A DNA stretch of 12,028 bases, from NCBI GenBank assembly GCA_946404295.1, contig CAMJDE010000030.1, positions 1 through 12,028 of the forward strand, read 5' to 3'. Positions 7,261 through 12,028 of this stretch are shown in pieces. Position 1 is the first letter of the stretch. Every line of letters begins with the position of its first letter. The position numbers and the translations under genes were made by a program. The notes under the pieces were generated by a model that was given only the letters and a program-made list of their open reading frames with translations, had not been told where the DNA came from and made no database searches. This DNA is from an uncultured Clostridia bacterium. Its GTDB lineage: Bacteria > Bacillota > Clostridia > Oscillospirales > CAG-272.

Positions 7261-7953
7261 ATGTCCGCCGGACGCGACGTCAAAGAACTGGAAAAACTGA
7301 TCGGATACCGCTTCCGCGATCCCGGTCTTTTGGTCGGCGCCTTGACGCACTCCTCCTACGCCAACGAAATGAAGGGGAAGATCCCCGGCGTCACGTCGAA
7401 CGAACGGCTCGAGTTTCTCGGCGACGCTGTGCTCGAGGAGATCGTCACGAGATACCTCTTTTCGACCCGTCCCGACGAGGGTGAAGGCAATCTGACCCGG
7501 ATGCGCCGGACCCTGGTCTGCGAGGAGACCCTCGCGGCTGCGGCGCGGGCGATCCAACTCGGCGACTTTCTGTTCCTCGGACACGGAGAGGAAATGCAGG
7601 GAAGCCGCGAACTCCCCTCGATCCTTGCCGACGCGCTCGAGGCGCTTTTCGCCGCCGTCCGGCTTGACGGCGGGATCGACGAAGCCGAGAAACTGATCCG
7701 TCGGATCGTTCTTTCGCGCGATTGTTCCGACGCCGACTATAAAACGCGGCTGCAGGAGCTCGTTCAGCAGGACGGGATCGAGGAACTCTCCTATCGCGTG
7801 ATCCGTGAGGACGGACCCGAACACAACAAAGTGTTCGAGGTCGAGGCGATGATCAACTCCAACCCCGTCGGTCGCGGAACGGGAAAAAGCAAGCGCGAAG
7901 CCGAGCAGAACGCCGCAAAAGAGGCGCTCTCGCTCTTCGGATTTCACCTGTAA
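7261..7953 (+). CDS. rnc: Ribonuclease III
   Basis: RNase III is a dimeric, Mg-dependent nuclease that cuts double-stranded RNA; it processes the rRNA precursor and regulates some mRNAs. The 230-residue protein has the N-terminal RNase III domain with the signature NERLEFLGDAVLEE (47-60; Glu51 and Asp55) and the second acidic pair in ILADALEALFAAV (121-133; Asp124 and Glu127). These match the four catalytic acidic positions of the family. A C-terminal double-stranded RNA binding domain (about 160-228) starts at DYKTRLQELVQQ and ends with the typical GTGKSKREAEQNAAKEAL. The ATG at 7261 follows a strong AAAGGGGGAG (7246-7255) by five bases. It lies between plsX and smc, the usual Firmicutes position apart from the missing fab/acpP genes. 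Nothing looks damaged. Confidence 0.97.
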   Translation: MSAGRDVKELEKLIGYRFRDPGLLVGALTHSSYANEMKGKIPGVTSNERLEFLGDAVLEEIVTRYLFSTRPDEGEGNLTRMRRTLVCEETLAAAARAIQLGDFLFLGHGEEMQGSRELPSILADALEALFAAVRLDGGIDEAEKLIRRIVLSRDCSDADYKTRLQELVQQDGIEELSYRVIREDGPEHNKVFEVEAMINSNPVGRGTGKSKREAEQNAAKEALSLFGFHL

Positions 7954-7985
7954 ACGTCACAACCACAATACGGAAGGATATACAA

Positions 7986-10900
7986 ATGTATCTGAAGTGT
8001 CTGGAATTGCACGGATTCAAATCGTTTCCGAACCGCACGGTCCTGACCTTTGAAAAGGGGACGACCGTCATCGTCGGTCCGAACGGAAGCGGCAAGTCCA
8101 ACCTCTCCGACGCGATGCGCTGGGTGCTCGGCGAGATCTCGAGCAAAACGCTGCGCGGTACGAAGATGGAGGACGTCATTTTCGGCGGAACCAACGATCG
8201 GCGCCCGATGGGATTTGCCGAGGTTTCGGTCACATTTGACAATTCGGACAAGGACAACCGAATCAATCTCCCCTACGAGGAGATCACCGTTACCAGACGG
8301 TATTTCCGCGCGGGGGACAGCGAATATATGATCAACCGCAAGCCCTGCCGCCTGCGCGATATCACCGAACTGTTCCTCAACACGGGTATCGGGCGCGAGG
8401 GCTATTCGATCGTCGGTCAGGGACGCGTCGCCGAGATCATCTCGCGCAAGAGCGAGGATCGCCGCAACATCTTCGAGGAAGCCGCGGGGATCGCGAAATA
8501 TCGGCTGAACAAGAAGGAAAGCGAACGCAAACTTGCCGCGACCGAGATCGATATGAACCGCATCCGCGACATCGTAGGCGTATTGGAAAAGCGCGTCGGT
8601 CCGCTTGCGCGCGACGCCGAGAAAGCGAAGAAATATCTCGCCGTCATGGAGGAGAAGAAGGCGATCGACGTCTCCCTCTGGCTCTACGACACCGAGAAGA
8701 TCATGGAGGATCTCAAAAAGGCGGAGGATCGCTTCAAACTCTCATCCAAGCAACTTGAGATCGTGACCGAGACGATAGGCGACCTCGAACGGCAGCTCGA
8801 CGATCTGGAGAAGGAAACGACCCGGAACCGTATCCGCTCCGAAGAACTGGTCAATCAGATCCAGGCGGTGCGCGACCGTCTCCACGCCCTCGACAAACGC
8901 AACGACGTCATCGGGACCGATATCTCGAACCTGGAGGACCGCATCCGGCTCGCAAACGACAGGATCAACGAGATCAAGGGGCAGAAGGGGTCGCTCTCCG
9001 AGGAACGCGAAGGAGAGGAAAAGAAACGCGCGCTCCTTGAAACCGAACTGAAAAACAGACAAACCGAGAAGGACGAGGCGTTGGAAACGCTCCGCAAGAC
9101 GACCGAACTCCTCGCAGAAATGGATCGGAAACTCGAAGAGATGCTGACCGAACTGAACGACGTGAAGGGTCAGGCGGTCGACTATCGCGCGCGCATCGAG
9201 ATCCTGCAAAAAGCAGAATCGTCGGCGGGCTCGCAGGACGAAACGATGCTTTCCGAGATCCGGAAATACAAAGAAATCGACGAAAAACTCAAGGCAGAAG
9301 CCGAAAGATGCGATCTTGCCGCCGCCGGTTTCCGCACCAAGATCGAGGAGACCGAACGCCTTATCACCGAACTTTCCGAGGACGTTTCGGACCTCGAAAG
9401 CGACCGTGACGAGGTGAAACAGAAACTGAACGACGCCTACGTCAGACAGTCGTCTACCCTTGAAAAAGCCAAGTCGCTCGAAAACCTCGAACTTCATTTT
9501 CAAGGTTACGGCGCGACGGTTCAGTTCATCATGTCCGAGTACGAAAAGGGGACGATGGACTTCGGAAAGACCTATTTCGGAACCATCTACGGTCCGCTTT
9601 CGCAGTTGATTTCGATGGACGAACGCTATCACGTCGCGATCGAGACGGCGCTGGGCGGGAATATCCAGAACATCGTCGTCGACGACGACGAAACGGCAAA
9701 GGCGGTCATCCGCCATCTGCAGAAGAACAACGCCGGTCGCGCGACCTTCCTGTCGGTGTCGACCATCCGCGCGCAGTCGGAGCCCGACGAGGTGCGGCAG
9801 GCGGCAAATTATACCGGGTATATCGACCTCGCCGACCGCGTCGTCCGTTCGGACGATCAGTTCCGCGAGATCGTCGGCTGGTATCTCGGGCGTACCGTCG
9901 TATTCGACACGCTCGAACACGCCCTCGCCTGCTCTCACGCGCTGCGCTCCCGCGTCAGGATCGTTACCCTCGACGGTCAGATCATCAACGCCGGCGGCGC
10001 CATCACGGGCGGTTCGGTCCGGACGTCTGGCATCCTCTCGCGTTCCTCCGAGATCGAGAAACTGAAAAACGACGCCAAGGAACAGGGAAAAGCCATCCGG
10101 AAACTCGAAGAGGAACTCGCCGATATCGAAACCGATCTGCAGGCAAAACGCCAGTCGCTGAAGGACAACGAGCAGAACCGCGATCTTTTGCTTACGATGT
10201 CGCGGACGCAGTTTGCCGATCTCGACCGCGCGAACGCCAATCTCGAGGCGAACCGCCGCCTGCTTGAAAAACTCTCGTCCGACCTCGAAACCCTGCGCAC
10301 CTCGCGCGAGGAGAGCGTAGCCGAGCGCAAACGCCTGCAGAAGGCGCTGATCGAAGCCGAGGAGAAAGCCGAACGGCTGAACGCCGAGCGCAACGCCTAC
10401 CATATCAAGCGCAACGGCGTCGACGATCGGAAGAACGACGAGACCGAGGAGATCAACCGTCTGAATCTTGCGATCGCGGAAACGGCGAAGGATATCGAGG
10501 CGGCGGATCAGATGATCCGTTCGTTTGACGACCGCGCCGAAACCGCGTCTTCCGAGATCGAGGCGCAGAACGCCCTGATCGAGGGATACAACACCCGGAT
10601 CGGAGAACTGAAGCAGGAAGCGGAAGCAAACCGCCTCGACCACAAGGACGTCGAAGCCGAACTTTCCCGCGTGACGGGAAACCGGGAAGGCGTCGACACT
10701 GATCTGCAGGTCTTTGAGAAGCGGACGGGCGAACTCCGCCAGAAGATCAAGAACAAGAACGACGAAAAGGAACTGTGCTACCGCGCCAACGTCACCGACG
10801 ACGCCAAGCGCAAGGATCTGCTCGCGGAACAGGAACGGCTGGGCTCGCGGCTCTGGCAGGAATACGAGATCTCCTACGAGGAGGCGGTCGCGCTCAACTA

Positions 10901-11609
10901 TCCGCCCGTGACCAAGGAGAACCGTCCCGAACTCGCCGCCCGCCTGACCACGCTTCGCGGAATCATCAAGAGCATCGGTCCCGTCAACCCCGGCGCCGTT
11001 ATGGAATACGACGCCGTCAAGGAAGAATACGAGACCAACAAGGCGCAGCTCGACGATCTCGAGACGTCCTACAAAGAGATCCTGAACGTGATCTCCAGGC
11101 TCGAAACCGAGATGAAACGCACCTTCCTCGAGGTGTTCAACAAGATCAACGAGAACTTCGGCGTCGTGTTCCGCGACCTTTTCGGCGGCGGAACGGCGGA
11201 ACTGTCGCTCTCGGATCCCGAGGACGTGCTCAATACCGGGATCGAGATCAAGGCGGCGCCTCCCGGAAAGATCATCAAGAATATGGCGCTGCTCTCGGGC
11301 GGCGAGCAGACCTTCGTCGCGATCGCGCTCCTGTTCTCGATCCTGAAGGTCAATCCCACGCCGTTCAGCATCCTCGACGAGATCGAGGCGGCGCTCGACG
11401 AGGTCAACGTCTACCGCCTCGGCGAATACATCAAGCGTTCGTTCCCCGAGACGCAGTTCATCCTGATCACGCACCGTCGGGGCACGATGGAGATCGCCGA
11501 CCGCCTCTACGGCGTCACGATGCCCGACCGCGGCGTGTCGAAGGTCATTCCGCTTGACGTAAACGAGATCGAAAGCAAACAGAAGGAGTTATTCGATGGG
11601 GTTCTTTGA
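7986..11609 (+). CDS. smc: Chromosome segregation/condensin ATPase SMC
   Basis: SMC is the core of bacterial condensin; with ScpA and ScpB it compacts and aligns newly replicated DNA, extruding loops from the origin region. The 1207-residue protein has the full layout: N-terminal ATPase half with Walker A GPNGSGKSN (31-39) and the QGRVAEIISRKSEDRR segment; a long coiled coil (about 165-500) rich in Glu, Lys, Arg and Leu; a hinge (about 507-678) opening with FQGYGATVQFI and closing with GGAITGGSV; a returning coiled coil (about 690-1020); and the C-terminal half with FRDLFGGGTAEL, ABC signature LSGGEQTFVAIALLFSIL (from residue 1103) and Walker B FSILDEIEAALDEVNV (Asp1131, Glu1132). The ATG start follows GGAAGGA (7972-7978) by seven bases. 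Its end overlaps ftsY by 14 bases. Length is close to other bacterial SMCs and no frame break is seen. Confidence 0.98.
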   Translation: MYLKCLELHGFKSFPNRTVLTFEKGTTVIVGPNGSGKSNLSDAMRWVLGEISSKTLRGTKMEDVIFGGTNDRRPMGFAEVSVTFDNSDKDNRINLPYEEITVTRRYFRAGDSEYMINRKPCRLRDITELFLNTGIGREGYSIVGQGRVAEIISRKSEDRRNIFEEAAGIAKYRLNKKESERKLAATEIDMNRIRDIVGVLEKRVGPLARDAEKAKKYLAVMEEKKAIDVSLWLYDTEKIMEDLKKAEDRFKLSSKQLEIVTETIGDLERQLDDLEKETTRNRIRSEELVNQIQAVRDRLHALDKRNDVIGTDISNLEDRIRLANDRINEIKGQKGSLSEEREGEEKKRALLETELKNRQTEKDEALETLRKTTELLAEMDRKLEEMLTELNDVKGQAVDYRARIEILQKAESSAGSQDETMLSEIRKYKEIDEKLKAEAERCDLAAAGFRTKIEETERLITELSEDVSDLESDRDEVKQKLNDAYVRQSSTLEKAKSLENLELHFQGYGATVQFIMSEYEKGTMDFGKTYFGTIYGPLSQLISMDERYHVAIETALGGNIQNIVVDDDETAKAVIRHLQKNNAGRATFLSVSTIRAQSEPDEVRQAANYTGYIDLADRVVRSDDQFREIVGWYLGRTVVFDTLEHALACSHALRSRVRIVTLDGQIINAGGAITGGSVRTSGILSRSSEIEKLKNDAKEQGKAIRKLEEELADIETDLQAKRQSLKDNEQNRDLLLTMSRTQFADLDRANANLEANRRLLEKLSSDLETLRTSREESVAERKRLQKALIEAEEKAERLNAERNAYHIKRNGVDDRKNDETEEINRLNLAIAETAKDIEAADQMIRSFDDRAETASSEIEAQNALIEGYNTRIGELKQEAEANRLDHKDVEAELSRVTGNREGVDTDLQVFEKRTGELRQKIKNKNDEKELCYRANVTDDAKRKDLLAEQERLGSRLWQEYEISYEEAVALNYPPVTKENRPELAARLTTLRGIIKSIGPVNPGAVMEYDAVKEEYETNKAQLDDLETSYKEILNVISRLETEMKRTFLEVFNKINENFGVVFRDLFGGGTAELSLSDPEDVLNTGIEIKAAPPGKIIKNMALLSGGEQTFVAIALLFSILKVNPTPFSILDEIEAALDEVNVYRLGEYIKRSFPETQFILITHRRGTMEIADRLYGVTMPDRGVSKVIPLDVNEIESKQKELFDGVL

Positions 11610-12028
11610 GAAACTGAAAGCCGGACTTTCCAAAACCAAAAAGGCGCTCTTCGGCGGGATCGAGGACCTTTTCAAGCGTTTCCGCCGCGTCGACGAGGAA
11701 CTCTTCGACGAACTCGAGGAACTTCTGATCACCTCCGACGTCGGGGTCGAAACGACCGAAGAACTGCTCGACGCGCTGCGCGAGCGGGTCAAGGAAGAAA
11801 AAATCCGCGAGCCCGAGGAGATCAAAAAGATCCTGTACGCCGAACTCCGCGCGATGATCGGGGAGGGCGACGGACTGCACCTGTCGACCAAACCTTCCGT
11901 CATCCTCGTCATCGGGGTCAACGGGGTGGGCAAGACCACCTCGATTGGCAAGATGGCGGCGGAACTGAAAAGTCAGAAGAAAAAAGTCATCGTCGCCGCC
12001 GCCGACAGATCGACAAATGTTGCCGTTG
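11596..12028 (+). CDS. ftsY: Signal recognition particle receptor FtsY, 5' part
   Basis: FtsY is the membrane-associated GTPase that receives ribosome-SRP complexes and passes nascent membrane proteins to the translocon. The first 144 codons are present before the window ends. The N domain (about 1-95) begins MGFFEKLKAGLSKTKKALFG, without the long acidic A domain of Enterobacteria, then has VDEELFDELEELLITSDVGV. The GTPase domain opens with the G1 loop GVNGVGKTTSIGKMA (107-121). The ATG at 11596 lies inside the end of smc and follows AGAAGGAG (11581-11588) by seven bases. smc-ftsY order is common in Firmicutes, usually followed by ffh. Oddity: after VIVAAAD the nearly invariant TFRAAA motif is replaced by RSTNVAV, so bases after about 12007 may not belong to the gene. 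Identity rests on everything before that point. Confidence 0.94.
   Translation, partial: MGFFEKLKAGLSKTKKALFGGIEDLFKRFRRVDEELFDELEELLITSDVGVETTEELLDALRERVKEEKIREPEEIKKILYAELRAMIGEGDGLHLSTKPSVILVIGVNGVGKTTSIGKMAAELKSQKKKVIVAAADRSTNVAV

Noticed and set aside
6148..7947. 599-codon minus-strand open frame opposite plsX and rnc
   Set aside because: It is in exact antisense codon register with two certain genes and reflects absence of TTA/CTA/TCA codons; the translation resembles no family I know.
12008..12028. Sequencing adapter at the right end (the tail contains AGATCG, 12007-12012)
   Set aside because: The bases after AGATCG do not continue as the common Illumina adapter, so this explanation is not supported; the cause of the divergence stays open.

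Overview
The window is a compact, gap-poor run of housekeeping genes, all on the + strand, from a bacterium with roughly 60% GC (estimated by eye). Gene content and order point to the Firmicutes/Bacillota, most likely a Clostridia-like lineage. The evidence is rplT followed by a SpoU-family rRNA methyltransferase, then dprA-topA-trmFO, then plsX-rnc-smc-ftsY, together with folate-dependent TrmFO, an FtsY with a short N-terminus, and an SMC ABC signature ending in LSGGEQ. The genus cannot be named from this sequence.

Layout: (1) 1-228 is the 3' end of rplT (ribosomal protein L20), closed by a strong intrinsic terminator at 260-303. (2) 304-436 is a leader with two small hairpins and no convincing promoter. 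(3) 437-2512 holds a SpoU-family rRNA 2'-O-methyltransferase and dprA, 18 bases apart. (4) 2513-2581 is the longest gap inside the gene run; it can form mutually exclusive hairpins around the topA ribosome binding site. (5) 2582-6210 holds topA and trmFO with an ATGA stop/start overlap. (6) 6214-7953 holds plsX and rnc. (7) 7986-12028 holds smc and the 5' part of ftsY, overlapping by 14 bases and cut by the window edge.

I found no terminator between 437 and the right edge, and every gap is 69 bases or less, so the eight genes could be read as one long transcription unit. Their products serve basic processes: rRNA and tRNA methylation (SpoU, TrmFO), DNA handling and topology (DprA, TopA, SMC), phospholipid synthesis (PlsX), dsRNA processing (RNase III) and membrane protein targeting (FtsY).

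I see no mobile element, CRISPR array, tRNA, rRNA or defence system, and no clear sign of a previously undescribed system. The points worth a second look are small: a possible RNA switch before topA, an AT-rich island inside the methyltransferase gene, loss of FtsY similarity in the last ~21 bases (probably a contig-edge error), strong excess of GATC, and a gene order that joins clusters often found apart while lacking fabD/fabG/acpP.
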